From Ogataea parapolymorpha DL-1 (taxonomy: Eukaryota; Ascomycota; Pichiomycetes; Pichiales; Pichiaceae): a stretch of 64,000 nt of DNA. This document shows, in pieces, positions 47,901-57,830 of this stretch. How positions within the stretch are numbered: position 1 is the stretch's first letter; each line of letters starts with the position of its first letter. Position numbers and translations under genes: made by a program. Under the pieces are notes generated by a model that was not told the DNA's origin, ran no database searches, and saw only the letters and a program-made list of their open reading frames with translations. The stretch is from contig NC_027860.1 of NCBI RefSeq assembly GCF_000187245.1, positions 1,240,001 to 1,304,000 on the forward strand, in the 5' to 3' direction.

Positions 47901-48217
47901 ACAAAAAACTCATTCAAATGAACACTTATGATGGCCTCATCCTCGACATGCTACGCAGGCAACTACTAAAGCCCTCTGAGTTTATTGCGAACCCATCTGC
48001 ACAGCAGGTGAATGGCTCCGGAAGTAGACCTGCAGTCAATGGCTCAAATGCCTCAACTACACATACATTAATGATGCGCAAATGTATTAGATGTGGTGCT
48101 GTTTCTTCGGTGAATGACAATGAGGTGTACTTCAGCTCGCCTACATTTATTGTCAACCCAGTGTACCAGCATTATCAGCGAATTTGTTTCTGTGGCGGAG
48201 CGTGGGCTAATATGTGA
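44924..48217 (+). CDS. SIN4: Mediator tail subunit MED16 (SIN4)
   Basis: Med16/Sin4 anchors the tail module of Mediator, linking activators and repressors to RNA polymerase II. The 1097-residue protein has an N-terminal propeller-like half (ISWSRQGHLAYA, TTVQFSNTGWDLFLSDSVGHVS) and a helical C-terminal half (QLSLGTELNWLRNKSGMIAWAL). It ends in a small Cys-rich finger, CIRCGAVSS to RICFCGGAW, typical of Med16. A Gln/Pro-rich insertion lies at about 140-165. Its size is near the 974 of baker's yeast. The frame extends upstream only to a GTG, so the first ATG (44924, MEGPKISD) is used. An 8-codon uORF abuts it. Confidence 0.88.
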   Translation: MEGPKISDVLVRRAQTNVLNNQISWSRQGHLAYAAPHVGKHNLLMTYLECVDGQTWQLAPPTGFQIGSFGRVLGTKKYHYDHEDEQIPGADNLSKLTTVQFSNTGWDLFLSDSVGHVSICVTGIKRVPPNAPGHAVAHTTATPSINQSPPSQNQGVQAAQYSRTSFNSFELLYTDSSFAPFPDLSTALKREGNQILSVKWLNIDKPVIVNSPAVKTQATQEAPVTNGCASKLGAAAQDAQGYYYTYTAHQYKPYGTMHPLATKQACIGVRKNGEVCLWYQEDHGIEYKRVVGQLPIGDVLLQHAAIGFARDGEVIVAVQIGKNLKLFEVVINWGFLVEAAKQLTKTPTYRVPDENRIPPKLDIRKVASMSLCSVDENASFCTGIQLVSPDFSQSTELELLLLFDNDRSLGSKSPISTIYRYQLRNFDMASVIHPMFGQIASDQNSVFESRKTYKFIFKKKFTFDEAIVCLELLNLELTIAVTLANGDIKLIDRQTFKIAQNIYNSDEVRDDFGPTGPLLPDTVSCLTDAGFEFPRIQFQPQYTCISPNVCCCVALPWNDTTLRIHSACTNASQSDAPPNRKGLLLATAAAIAFRHTNACYYGYSTDDLVATIRCELEHSKNTRGDEYAYRLLMSILQESQRAINLSVDVSSEQTDKMLQNQPLQRILTLQLSLGTELNWLRNKSGMIAWALVNLKFVTSSIMYTIHTIYSNMQRFAKKGLHVSDTLANARAREESIIAVLGVIRWCVDYIVWLNQELVELHGVFKSNNPKEIEQFLGKSVAIPLVLGKVPRSFLIFAISNIRRLFSFVQKFIEKNDPSLAALVTPDNPMGTFKSLESQLFADSQWTLAGPSTNQAQLGKAIVAHPTIEAYARLGSLINNSPITLHAFERFLLEADGPLRNMRLDQVTALAIEQQLICQGHVSKTFVEPLRKLCEVYDRVVLTNGSVDLVELYFYDVSWLNLGAREADTADSKAREKRPALIQQTDHKFSNTYNKKLIQMNTYDGLILDMLRRQLLKPSEFIANPSAQQVNGSGSRPAVNGSNASTTHTLMMRKCIRCGAVSSVNDNEVYFSSPTFIVNPVYQHYQRICFCGGAWANM

Positions 48218-48507
48218 TCTCCCAACAGGATCTTGCATTCCAAGATCTTGCAATTAATGAATTTCAGCTACACAAGTGTTTCAGACAATTCACGTTTTGA
48301 CGATTTGTGTCTATTTTTCGCAAATGTTTGAATACTAGATTATGTGCATTATTGAACTTGATTCCGTAACTCTTCTGTAAAATCTTTCGACATACTGATT
48401 ACATTCATACTTTTTGCCAGATACCATGCAACTTTCCCGATTTTGATAATTAAAAAAGAGCATTAACTTTTTTTTTCCCCCAAAGTAGATCTTCAATCAA
48501 GCTCACT

Positions 48508-49530
48508 ATGTCGAGGAGCTCCATATCAAGAGCCCCATCCAGAGTCCATTCTTTGGTGCCCGAAACATCTCTGGCGTCCTCTCGGATGTCTGATTTATCG
48601 CTTTCGAGAACAGCAACATCGGCTTCCACCAATTCGATAACATCCCATTATAGTACGCTGGACTCTAATTGGCTTCCTAACACCGTGGTCGTGAATCAGC
48701 CACGTATAAAGATCTCTCTGACTTTGACTCCAAAAGAAATTGATCTTTTGAAAACCTCCTGGAGCAAAGTCATCAGCTCCTCGCCATCGGGATCAGACAC
48801 TCCAAGGGTAAGCACTCCATCTCATATACCTTCAGCTACGGGCTCTCTACGCGGAACCCCACAAAAACAGAGCCGTTCAATAAATATTGGAACCACAAAT
48901 TCAGGGTCCTCGTTTGCATCATCGTTATTTTGTATTCAGCTATATGAAAACTTCATCGCTCGTGATCCTTTGATTGAAAAGCTGATTCCATCGATTAAAC
49001 ACCAGGCGTCTGCTTTTGCAGGTGTAATAAATGTTGCCATGTCAACATTGGATGACCTCAGCCGAATGGACGAATCCTTGGAAAGTCTTGGAAGACTACA
49101 CTCACGAATTTTGGGAATCGAGCCAGAATATTTCCAAACGATGGGCGAAGTGCTAATCAAGACTTTTAGGGACAGATTTTCTAACGACATGGCCGATGGG
49201 TTCTCGCTTGAAACAGAAGAGGCCTGGATTAAACTGTACTGTTTCCTTGCGAACTCCATTATTCAAGGAGGAATCGATCCCATTATCAATTACGAGGCGG
49301 CTAAAGGCGAACAAAGTTCCCTTACCTCCTCTCAAATCAAGAAGAAGCAGAGTAGCACAAGTTTGGATTCATTATCGGGATCCACACTGGCATCCAATTC
49401 CCTCCCATTGCCCAAGAAATCTCAGAGCATTTCCAAACAATCGTATTTGAATGTCACGAAAAGAAAGCTGCACAAACCAGGGAATCCGAAGACAGGCGCC
49501 AAATCTTCCGCAGATTGTATCATTATGTGA
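48508..49530 (+). CDS. Globin-domain protein with a C-terminal CaaX (CIIM) box
   Basis: This 340-residue protein has a Ser-rich N-terminus and then a globin fold. Helix A is LTLTPKEIDLLKTSWSKV (about 71-88). A Ser/Thr/Gly-rich insertion (about 89-135) follows, and then the rest: FCIQLYENFIARDPLIEKLIP, IKHQASAFAGVINVAMSTL, LGRLHSRILGIEPEYF, and EVLIKTFRDRF to EEAWIKLYCFLANSII. His198 in LGRLHSR is the likely proximal haem ligand; His165/Gln166 are at the distal position. It resembles the baker's-yeast globin-like protein YNL234W. A basic, Ser-rich tail ends SSADCIIM, a classical CaaX prenylation motif, so membrane attachment is predicted. The function is unknown; redox or gas sensing is a guess from the family. 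Its stop is 2 bp from that of the next gene. Confidence 0.82.
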   Translation: MSRSSISRAPSRVHSLVPETSLASSRMSDLSLSRTATSASTNSITSHYSTLDSNWLPNTVVVNQPRIKISLTLTPKEIDLLKTSWSKVISSSPSGSDTPRVSTPSHIPSATGSLRGTPQKQSRSINIGTTNSGSSFASSLFCIQLYENFIARDPLIEKLIPSIKHQASAFAGVINVAMSTLDDLSRMDESLESLGRLHSRILGIEPEYFQTMGEVLIKTFRDRFSNDMADGFSLETEEAWIKLYCFLANSIIQGGIDPIINYEAAKGEQSSLTSSQIKKKQSSTSLDSLSGSTLASNSLPLPKKSQSISKQSYLNVTKRKLHKPGNPKTGAKSSADCIIM

Positions 49531-49532
49531 GG

Positions 49533-50972
49533 CTATCTATCATTCAACTCACGTATCAACGCAGCAATGACTCCGTTGTGTATCCACTCGGCATCTCTGT
49601 CTGCGCCGTTCTGTATTTTCTGCTGGATATTGTTCTCGGTGAGCAGGACCTCTTTGTCGGGTACAAATACACTGCCCCCCAATATTCCTATAAGAGAACA
49701 GTAGGTTGCCTCAAGCCATTTACTAGCATATCGAAGCTGCTGCTTTATCTCACTGGAATCCAGCTCCATATGTTCCATTCTTCTTCTGAGCATCTGGATG
49801 TCAGAAGCGTGACTTTTCACTTCCATGCGTTCTTTCGTCCTGATTGCAACTCGCAGCATTTCCAAAAGTTTGACACACTGGGTGTGGTGAGATTTATTGT
49901 TTTTCGGTGTGTCATATCCATCAATCGGTACTCCTATTATATCTTCGAAGGCATTCCTGATGAATTTAGCTAGCAATTCAAATTCATCATCATGCTTCTT
50001 TTCTAGCGATTGGTAGAAGCCTTTTGCCTCTTGGTACCGTTTCAGTTCACGTATTCTTTCCTCATTGAGTGCTTGTGAAAGAGCTTTTAGTTTCTCACTC
50101 TCCTCTTGCATACACAGGAATCTTTCTCTGAGTCTATTGTGCTCGGAGAGCAAGTTCTGGTAGCGCAGATCAAATTTGTCTTTTTCCACTAGCAAATGGT
50201 AGTATTCGGATGAGGCTTGCAACTCACTACCCTGATGCTGTTCTAAAGTTGATGTCACGGGATATTTGGTGGTGGTAGTGTTGAGATGACAGGCATTCTC
50301 TTTTTGATGGGAGCTTGGATGATATTCTTGAGATGGTCGCCATAATTTTGCAGAACTGACATTGCTGCTGATGTCTCCACTATCTTCATTGGGTGCAGGG
50401 TGTTGAAGCGCTTTTGGATGAAATGAAGTAGCAGGTGGATCATATGCTGGAAATGATTTATAATTGCTGCTCGGCAAAGAATCATCGCTTATATCGAATT
50501 TCAGCTCAGGCGGCATGCGTGATAGCGGACGAGCCTGATTTCTCTGGCTGATGAACTTGACTTTGGGATCCGCAAATGCCTCTTTATCAAAGTGGTTGAC
50601 CAAGTCTGATACCAGCAACCTTTTGCCCATGCCCAATTTGTGCCCATCATCTCTAAATGGATTTTGCTCGTTTGCATATACATTGGTTTTATCCTGTAAA
50701 GGAGACTTTTTGGAGCGTGCATATAAGTGTTGCTCTCCTACCTGCTTGTCCTGGTAAACAATAGGATTCTTCAAGTGATCAGAGTTGGAGGTAAGCTTGA
50801 GGGGAGGAAGGCCATTCTCAAGGCTGTCGCTATTTTGGAATGAAAGATCGCTTCCATCTTCCGAATCAGTCGAAGAAGCATGTTTGGGGAAGCCCACTAG
50901 CCGCTCAACTTCATTTGGCGTGACTGTTTCGTATGCAACATCAGGATCTGAGCTGTCAGACGAGGTATCCAT
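49533..50972 (-). CDS. Uncharacterised coiled-coil protein
   Basis: The 479-residue protein has a disordered, acidic and Ser-rich N-terminal half (1-240). A long coiled coil (about 248-330, KDKFDLRYQNLLSEHNRLRE and onwards) is followed by a predicted helical segment, HDDEFELLAKFIRNAFEDII. A second coiled coil lies at about 375-415. The hydrophobic C-terminal region includes KWLEATYCSLIGILGG and HNGVIAALIREL. I do not recognise the family. Coiled-coil spindle-pole-body or cytoskeletal proteins have this kind of layout, but so do others. It is divergent from BNI4 across 209 bp that hold an MCB/SCB composite, and convergent with the globin gene with 2 bp between stops. Confidence 0.7.
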   Translation of the reverse strand: MDTSSDSSDPDVAYETVTPNEVERLVGFPKHASSTDSEDGSDLSFQNSDSLENGLPPLKLTSNSDHLKNPIVYQDKQVGEQHLYARSKKSPLQDKTNVYANEQNPFRDDGHKLGMGKRLLVSDLVNHFDKEAFADPKVKFISQRNQARPLSRMPPELKFDISDDSLPSSNYKSFPAYDPPATSFHPKALQHPAPNEDSGDISSNVSSAKLWRPSQEYHPSSHQKENACHLNTTTTKYPVTSTLEQHQGSELQASSEYYHLLVEKDKFDLRYQNLLSEHNRLRERFLCMQEESEKLKALSQALNEERIRELKRYQEAKGFYQSLEKKHDDEFELLAKFIRNAFEDIIGVPIDGYDTPKNNKSHHTQCVKLLEMLRVAIRTKERMEVKSHASDIQMLRRRMEHMELDSSEIKQQLRYASKWLEATYCSLIGILGGSVFVPDKEVLLTENNIQQKIQNGADRDAEWIHNGVIAALIRELNDR

Positions 50973-51088
50973 GGGATCGTAATTAGTGAGGGAGAATAGT
51001 TGGGATACAAAAAAAGGGTTTTAGACGCCTATTGCGACGATCGTCCTTGTACCTTTCATTTATATTGATTTGGAAACTTTTTTTTCAC

Positions 51089-51100
51089 ACGCGTTTCGCG
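51089..51100. promoter_or_regulatory. Composite MCB/SCB site upstream of BNI4
   Basis: ACGCGTTTCGCG combines a perfect MCB (51089-51094) with a reverse SCB-like CGCGAAA (51094-51100), sharing one base. It lies about 82 bp before the BNI4 ATG and 117 bp before the coiled-coil gene ATG. Confidence 0.5.
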
Positions 51101-51181
51101 TTCAAAGCGTGATTTTCATCCCTGTCTAAAAATTCTAGAGCCCCAGATTTTCAACTTGGTAAAGACGCGAGGTTGATAGCA

Positions 51182-54100
51182 ATGGTCTCTACGCTGGATA
51201 GTTATATGTCTGAGTCTGGTCATTACAATACAGATAGAGCCAGTTTTCCAAGAGCCAAGATAATACAGCATAGTTCTCCTCCGTACACTCAAGACTCGAA
51301 CTCGATGAGCACCGTGCAGGACGAAGACGATTTCAAGAACATTGACAGGTCTTCTTCTTTTCAGACAAGTACGTCATCCTCAATTAGAGACTTCCCTGGG
51401 AACATAGGCCCGAAGATGAGCGCGGATGTTGCCAGTCTAGGGTTTTACTCCGGTCCTAGTCTCAACGACATCGCTTTGAACAACAGTAAGCATGCGACCC
51501 ATGTTCGGCGTTCCATAGTTGTGTCGCCCTCTATGAGCACCATCACCTTGAGTGTGAACGATTCAACCACTATCGACGAGAGTTACGAAGAGGAGCCGAC
51601 CAAGAAAATTGGTATGACAAACAGCCCCAGCTTGCAGGCTTTAGGAGATATACTCAACGCTAAGATGCAAACGAAGTCCTCAGGGACCTTCACGTCGATC
51701 CAGGAGGAGCCAGAGCCCACAGAGCTTATCTCGGAAACCACCGCAGAGGATGACACCGTGATCTATAGACACCCTGTCAATCAGTCATATGCATCTTTTT
51801 TCACCGCCCACAGCTCCACCAGCGCGCCAGACGCTTCCGACCTCATCTCGCTATCCAGCACCATCAAGGAGAAACCTGCAAATGACACACCAACCCTAAT
51901 GACGCCGAACCTTTTTTCACCATCGATGATATTTAACGAGCCTGTTGAAACATTCAAAATGTTTGACGATTCGGCCGCAATTCCAAACTCTAATTCATTC
52001 AACATTCCAAGACAAGAGACCTCTGTAATTCATGAAATTGGCTACGACGAGCAGGAATCGTTCGTGGCCCCAGTTGCTAGCCCGCGTGCCGAGCAAAGAT
52101 ATTCTATGAGGCTGGTGGATGAATCCCCAGAAATCCAGACGCCGGTGGCTATTCAGGAGGCATTTCCTACCCCTGTATCCACGCCACAGAACCTATCAGT
52201 GGTGGAAGTTGACTTACCAAAGGGGGCAGAGCCTGAAGCTTCCACACCTCTGGCAGAGCCTGAAAAAGTGTTTACACCTCAGACGGCTCAGGAGACACCA
52301 CAGAGTGTGTCGCAAGAGAAAGACTTGCCCGCGCTTCCTAAGAACAACAAAAGACTCTCATTTCGTGGCCTTTTTAAGAACAAAAAGCATCTCTCGTCTA
52401 CTCCATCGCTAGCCACTCCCGAGCACGAGCCAGAACCGACCAAGACGGCAAAACCGTTGCGACCAAAGAGTTTCGCTGGTTTTGAAGAATCTCGACAGGA
52501 AAAAAAAGCAGATCAATTAAAGGACCGTCGCAAGAGTCTTCTGAGTGGGTGGAAAAGAAAAAGTCTGGGCGCAGAGACTGAAAAGGCCAAGAGAAAGAGC
52601 CTTTTCGGAAGAAACAAAACTCAAGGTGTTGCTCCCACGCCCGCGCACAGTGGTACTGACAAAGCAGAGGAAAGCGATAAGGAAAATCGCCCAGCGGCAG
52701 TCAAGAAGACCGAGTCGCAGACCTCTAGCGAACGAAAGTCTTTGTTGGACACATACGGCTTCAACGGCCAGGCCTCTGGCTCTGAGGTCGGCGTTGTGCT
52801 TTCGACTCCACTGGAAACACAGTCAGAATTTGTGGACCAGAGTCCTTTGACTCTGCAGTCGCCGAAATATGTTTCTCCCGCCGATCATCGCAAGTCCATG
52901 TACCACGAGAATGCCGACGTGTTTTCGGAAGAGATCCAGGCAGAATCGGATGTGTACCGTCTGGACACGCCGTCTCCGGTCAACGGAAACTTTTACAGTC
53001 CCGAAAGACCAACTCTGGCTCCTGCCAGGGACAAAAACTCGTTGCTGGGCAAACGAGAGAACAGCTACACCAGACTCCTGGCAGGAGAAGCCTTGTTTCC
53101 CAAGAGACTCGCTGCCGACGAAGTGCAGAGCATTGTAACTCTGGAGCGTTCAAGATCAATGAAGTCCATCAAATCCGCAAGATCATCTATGGCCCACTCT
53201 CAGTCTGTAAGCAGCTCCATTGTTGAAATGCTTAACAACAATCAAGTTGATGGGCCGATTGTGACGTCCGATGGTATGACGGTGGTGAGGTCACCTCAGT
53301 CTGCAAGGTCTCCAAGATCTCCTATTTCTGTGAAGTCGTCTTCTAGCAGAAAACAGGCTGGCATCTTGAAAAAGGGTCAAGAACCCCTCTTTGGGTTTGG
53401 ATTGCAGGACGAGGAGCTCAGCGATATATACAACATGATTCAGTTTGGAGATGATGATCTTCAGATAGACACCGATTTCCATCTCGAGAGCGAAGACAAA
53501 GAGCCTGAGCTTGAGCCTGCTATTTCCTTCCAGTTTGAAAATAAGCAGCCAGAATTGGCTCTGAGTTCGCCGCAACAGGTCCCAATCACCCCTGACTCGT
53601 CTCCCGAGCACGGAAACTGGGAAATGGTTGATGAATGGGAGGATGAAGATCAACACAGCCACAGGTTCGATGCTCATCCGCAAAGCTACTCTATCAGCAG
53701 CTCCCGTCACGGAAACTATCGGCTTTCGTTGGAAAGCGCACCTTCGGAAACGGCAGAAAGCCCCGTTCTTGATAGGCCGTTGTCAGGATTGCAGGGTCCA
53801 GTTTTCACTCCGAGCGTGAAATCTTTCGGGGCTACAAGAAACTATAGTTTCTCCTACGATGAGGAGCCTTCAAGAGATTTTGAGGACTATGTGGCAGAAG
53901 CCTCCATCACAAGCGAGGATTCAGAAGGCCGTCATTCACGCGAAAGAATTCGCAAGTCGAGAAGAATGTCATTGATCAGTAAGCTGAACAAGAGAGACAG
54001 TACCGGGTCCAAAAGAGGGAAGAACAAGTCTCAAAGCTCGATCCGCCTGAGCATCTTTGGATCAAAGTCAAGTATCGATACCAAGGACTTGATTTCCTCG

Positions 54101-54322
54101 CCAATGGCATCCCCTATGCCCGAGATCCCGAGAGTCCGGTTCTCGTCCAAGATCTTGCTCTTCGACACTTATGGCGAACACGAGTACGACAGAAAGCCAG
54201 ATCAAGCCACCTGTAATCAGCTGACGCCCCAACTGGCACTTGAGATCAAGAATGAGCTCAATGAGGTGAAGGCAGAGATGGCTGTCCACGAACTTTCGAG
54301 ATGTTACACCCATTTCTTTTAG
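51182..54322 (+). CDS. BNI4: Bud-neck protein phosphatase targeting subunit BNI4
   Basis: Bni4 links protein phosphatase 1 (Glc7) and chitin synthase III to the septin ring. The 1046-residue protein is mostly disordered and Ser/Pro/Glu-rich. Conserved islands are VASLGFYSGPSLNDIAL (about 85-101), SPSLQALGDILNAKM (about 145-160), basic KRKSLL/KRKSLF motifs near 455-480, and the family's C-terminus. That C-terminus starts PRVRFSSKILLFDTYGEHEY at about 983, where RVRF is the PP1-docking RVxF motif. It continues ATCNQLTPQLALEIKNELN and ends SRCYTHFF. The frame begins with TTG at 51173, so the ATG at 51182 is used. CDC3, its septin anchor, is in this window. Confidence 0.9.
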   Translation: MVSTLDSYMSESGHYNTDRASFPRAKIIQHSSPPYTQDSNSMSTVQDEDDFKNIDRSSSFQTSTSSSIRDFPGNIGPKMSADVASLGFYSGPSLNDIALNNSKHATHVRRSIVVSPSMSTITLSVNDSTTIDESYEEEPTKKIGMTNSPSLQALGDILNAKMQTKSSGTFTSIQEEPEPTELISETTAEDDTVIYRHPVNQSYASFFTAHSSTSAPDASDLISLSSTIKEKPANDTPTLMTPNLFSPSMIFNEPVETFKMFDDSAAIPNSNSFNIPRQETSVIHEIGYDEQESFVAPVASPRAEQRYSMRLVDESPEIQTPVAIQEAFPTPVSTPQNLSVVEVDLPKGAEPEASTPLAEPEKVFTPQTAQETPQSVSQEKDLPALPKNNKRLSFRGLFKNKKHLSSTPSLATPEHEPEPTKTAKPLRPKSFAGFEESRQEKKADQLKDRRKSLLSGWKRKSLGAETEKAKRKSLFGRNKTQGVAPTPAHSGTDKAEESDKENRPAAVKKTESQTSSERKSLLDTYGFNGQASGSEVGVVLSTPLETQSEFVDQSPLTLQSPKYVSPADHRKSMYHENADVFSEEIQAESDVYRLDTPSPVNGNFYSPERPTLAPARDKNSLLGKRENSYTRLLAGEALFPKRLAADEVQSIVTLERSRSMKSIKSARSSMAHSQSVSSSIVEMLNNNQVDGPIVTSDGMTVVRSPQSARSPRSPISVKSSSSRKQAGILKKGQEPLFGFGLQDEELSDIYNMIQFGDDDLQIDTDFHLESEDKEPELEPAISFQFENKQPELALSSPQQVPITPDSSPEHGNWEMVDEWEDEDQHSHRFDAHPQSYSISSSRHGNYRLSLESAPSETAESPVLDRPLSGLQGPVFTPSVKSFGATRNYSFSYDEEPSRDFEDYVAEASITSEDSEGRHSRERIRKSRRMSLISKLNKRDSTGSKRGKNKSQSSIRLSIFGSKSSIDTKDLISSPMASPMPEIPRVRFSSKILLFDTYGEHEYDRKPDQATCNQLTPQLALEIKNELNEVKAEMAVHELSRCYTHFF

Positions 54323-54423
54323 ACACTCATATTCGCGCGAAGTACAAATAATTAATTTAATAACAGTATTTGGAATTTAAACGAGATTTGCTAATGTTTT
54401 GAAACAAGCTAATTCATTGCATT

Positions 54424-56535
54424 ATGTCACTATTCGAATTGCAGAAAGCGGGTAAGTAGACAGCCCTAACGAAACGCTAACTTAAAGCTCTCATCGCGAA
54501 GCTCAAATCACATCGTTCGGAATTTCGACATCTGATTACGGACCACACCACCCACCCTATCATAGAGAAATTGCTTAGAGACGAGGTTCTCAATTACGTA
54601 TTCACGTTCTATTCCATAGACGATGAAAAACGATCGCTCAACCGAGAACAGGCGATTTACATACTGGATCCGTTGGTACCTTACACAATTGATTGTTTGC
54701 TTGCCGATTTTTCTGCCGGCTGCCGGTACCAGTCGGCTGTGTTATGTTTCATGCCTGGCCTCACCAAGACAACGTATGCTCGGTTGAAGGCCAATTCGAA
54801 CTTAATGAAGGCCTGTGGCAACAATTTCGACTCGATAGACTTTCTCAGCCTGAATCCCCTGGAAAGTCGAGTGTATGTTACAAATAATCACTATTCCATT
54901 CCTGCTCTTTACAACCCGCAGCATTTTGGCCCAGATCTTAATGAATATCAAGTTGACAAAGCTGTCGAGGCCATGATGAGTGCCTGCGTATTGTCAAACG
55001 AGTATCCAATAGTTCGGTACTATAATTCCCCTGTTTCACGCAAAATTGCTTATCTTTTCCAACAGACCCTTGATGAGTACTATAGGAAACACCAAGAGCT
55101 GTCTCCGGTGAATTCGAAAACAGTATTTTTTATCACCGACCGTCTGATGGACCTTTTCGCTCCCTTTTGTCACTACAAATTCTATAGATCCCAGATATTC
55201 GATCTCATGGACACCCAGATTAGAAAGGCACGGGGAGAGTATACTTACGTGTACGATTATCAGATTCAGACGGGAGAGGGCATTGAAAAGAAACACCTGG
55301 TGTTTGACGATGAGGATCCCGTGTATTCCAGGTTGCAGGATCTGCCAATTGAAGATTACACCAAGAGTATAATTGAACAGGTGAATGAGCTGAAAGCCAC
55401 AGAGGCCAAGTTTTCAAATCTGAAGTACGCATCCGATTTGTCCCATGCGGCACTGAATCAAGCAGACTATCTTTTTTCCCGTCAGCTGGTTACAGGCCAT
55501 TTTGAGCTGATCAACAAAATAGACAAGACGTTCCGTGACGAGTGTATTTTAGATTGCATGGTTTTCGAGAGCAAATGCGCATCCAATTTGAACGGTAACA
55601 AAGAGATGTATGAACCGCTAACAGAAGAGTTGCTAGAGTTACTTGCTAACGAGAAAATTGACACAGGAAACAAAATCAGACTGCTCATCGTGTACACTTA
55701 CTACAGGGGTGGCATCGTGGAGTCGGACTTGCGCAAGCTCTGTCACTTTGGATTACCTGACCAAAGCAAGACGGATTCTATTGTTACTCTATTCAAGAAC
55801 TTCCAGCATTTGGGATTTAACATGCTAAAATCGAAGCCCAATGACAAGCCTTTCAGAATAACGTCCTATTTCGAGATCAAAGATACTCCCGAGCTCACGG
55901 AAAGATATGTTCCTAGCTTGACCAACATTGTCACGCGCCTTGCCTACGGAAGACTTCCAGAGGTTTACAAGGAAACCTATTCAAGCGATCGTGACGAGGA
56001 TGCGCCTAAGGATTTCCCTTACGTGAAGGGAGCGCCAATTGACGACGACGATGTTGGACAGCAGTTCAATGCTCCCGTTAGAAACATGCCGAAATGGAAG
56101 AGTTCAAAGCAATCGATTGATTCAACCAAAGAAAAGCTCCTAATTTTTGTTGCGGGAGGCCTTACTCACTCGGAGTTAAGCACGGTCACATCGCTTGAGG
56201 CCAAGCTTAATAAAAGCATTTTCATTGGCACCGACGAGCTCTACTCTACATGGGACCTAATTGGAGACCTAAGGCTTATCAATGACGAGCGTAAAAACTT
56301 CAACTTCCCTCTGGACGAGAAGTTTGCTAGGAAGCAGGTGCCGCAGCACCTATACGAGCGTTCGGCTGCTACGCAGCCAAACAAAAGTTCGGCCCCAGGC
56401 GCAACTCCAAACTCTGCACAAAGCAGAGCCTCTTCTCGTTCTTCTAGTGCTCACCAACTGGCGCAGACCACGTCCTCCGATAGTTCTCGAAAGCGGGACA
56501 AGTTCTTTAAAAAATTCAAGGCACTAAACATTTGA
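54424..56535 (+). CDS. SEC1: Exocytic Sec1/Munc18 protein SEC1, with one 36-nt intron
   Basis: Sec1 binds the plasma-membrane SNARE complex (Sso-Sec9-Snc) and is needed for vesicle fusion. Exon 1 is 54424-54451 (MSLFELQKA plus one base) and exon 2 is 54488-56535, for 691 residues. The spliced N-terminus MSLFELQKAALIAKLKSH, then TDHTTHPIIEKLL, gives the domain 1 start; it continues to AIYILDPLVPYTIDCLLADF. Other family blocks are VFFITDRLMDLFAPFCHYKFY, LLIVYTYYRGGI, and the late LLIFVAGGLTHSEL with FIGTDEL. A Ser-rich basic tail ends the protein. Among SM proteins the length and tail fit Sec1 better than Sly1 or Vps45. BNI4 lies upstream on the same strand (101 bp). Confidence 0.9.
54452..54487 (+). 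other. 36-nt intron of SEC1
   Basis: It begins GTAAGT, has a GCTAAC branch point (54476-54481) and ends TTAAAG. G plus CT makes Ala, which joins MSLFELQKA to LIAKLKS in frame. Without it the first ATG of the long frame would cut off about 37 residues of the conserved N-terminus. Confidence 0.88.
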
Positions 56536-56590
56536 CGAACGCGAACGGAAATTAATTCGGACCGAAATAATTATTTTTCAAAATATATAG

Positions 56591-57772
<1,182 letters not shown>

Positions 57773-57830
57773 CGACATAGATATTAATTGTTTATACAGT
57801 ATCGTAGAAATGAAAGTGTCGCTTCCCTCT

